DNA from: Saccharibacillus sp. O23
GTDB taxonomy: Bacteria; Bacillota; Bacilli; Paenibacillales; Paenibacillaceae
Direction of reading: 5' to 3'
NCBI RefSeq assembly: GCF_002205895.1
Contig: NZ_NJDE01000015.1
Span: 116,746 to 180,745 of the forward strand
Length of the DNA: 64,000 nt
Shown piece by piece: positions 63,838 through 64,000 of the stretch (positions are counted from its first letter, which is position 1; each line of letters starts with the position of its first letter). The notes beneath the pieces were generated by a model, which was not told the origin of the DNA, did no database searches, and was given only the letters and a program-made list of their open reading frames with translations. The position numbers and the translations under genes are program-made.

Positions 63838-63932
63838 GGATAAGCCCTCGACCGATTAGTACTGATCAGCTCCACACATTGCTGCGCTTCCACCCTCAGC
63901 CTATCTACCTCGTCGTCTACAAGGGGTCTTAC
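63838..63932 (-). rRNA. rrl: 23S rRNA, 3' end only
   Basis: The minus strand reads GTAAGACCCCTTGTAGACGA, then GAGGTAGATAGG, GCAGCAATGTGTGGAGCTGA, GTACTAATCGGTCGAGGGCTTA. This is the conserved 3' terminal region of 23S rRNA. Only about 95 bases are recognisable; upstream of GTAAGACC the sequence no longer matches. Confidence 0.93.
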
Positions 63933-64000
63933 CAATTAAAAAAAAAAAAAAGAATGAAAGAACAAGAGATTACACAAACTAAAATAGATACAGATACAAA
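63933..64000. other. AT-rich tail, probably an assembly or contig-end artefact
   Basis: The last ~68 bases consist of a run of A followed by AT-rich sequence with almost no GC. They replace the part of 23S rRNA expected here. Composition is unlike the rest of the window. Confidence 0.7.

Noticed and set aside
63532..63935. Small frames over tRNA-Ser and the 23S end on both strands
   Set aside because: They lie inside RNA genes and the rRNA spacer and have no coding support.

Overview
The window looks like a chromosomal contig from a high-GC member of the Paenibacillaceae (Paenibacillus- or Saccharibacillus-like Firmicutes). The reasons are the Bacillus-type gene order in several blocks (cggR-gap-pgk-tpiA-gpmI-eno; rapZ-yvcK-whiA-crh; hprK-lgt-ppaX-yvoF), strong GGAGG ribosome binding sites, GC-rich coding sequence with long antisense shadow frames, and Firmicute-specific regulators (CggR, CtsR-type operator, HPr kinase, Crh-like protein, c-di-AMP and purine riboswitches). 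Genus is an inference; no database search was possible. Most genes lie on the minus strand, and the right end runs into the 3' end of a 23S rRNA gene on that strand.

Left part (1-11.4 kb): smpB (partial), rnr with a very long basic tail, secG, a c-di-AMP riboswitch whose only clear downstream gene is a 36-residue membrane peptide, glutamate racemase, a GNAT enzyme, an aadA-like nucleotidyltransferase, a CD3324-family protein, type II pantothenate kinase, and a divergent purine efflux gene (pbuE) behind a purine riboswitch that carries the guanine-specific base. Next come a lipoprotein gene and a five-gene glycoside import and phosphorolysis operon (solute-binding protein, two permeases, DUF1861, GH130) facing a LacI regulator. 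The shared intergenic region holds two operator-like palindromes and a near-cre site.

Centre (18.8-33 kb): the glycolytic operon cggR-gap-pgk-tpiA-gpmI-eno with a recognisable CggR operator, tRNA-Arg, clpP under a CtsR-type site, an AIM24 protein, an Rrf2 regulator, ilvE and a divergent LysR regulator. Envelope or secreted proteins follow (DUF3298, SIMPL, serine hydrolase with SLH-like repeats). Then come a Crh-like HPr, whiA, yvcK, rapZ and a ROK glucokinase.

Right part (42-64 kb): an AAA ATPase, trxB, a TPR protein with a C-terminal helix-turn-helix, a PRPP synthetase, hisJ, the histidine operon hisZ-G-D-B-H-A-F-IE, two acyltransferases, ppaX, lgt, hprK, an MsmX-type sugar ABC ATPase, a PucR/CdaR-type regulator, eight tRNA genes and the 23S rRNA 3' end. 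The last ~68 bases are AT-rich and do not fit 23S rRNA, which suggests a contig-end artefact.

Functionally the window is rich in carbon control: CggR, HprK, a Crh-like protein, glucokinase, YvcK, a catabolite-repressed sugar operon and the generic sugar ATPase that could power its importer. The main surprises are in the non-coding DNA: two riboswitches in unusual settings, a three-copy dispersed element with conserved ends and variable structured cores, and a nested inverted repeat around a promoter in front of tpiA.
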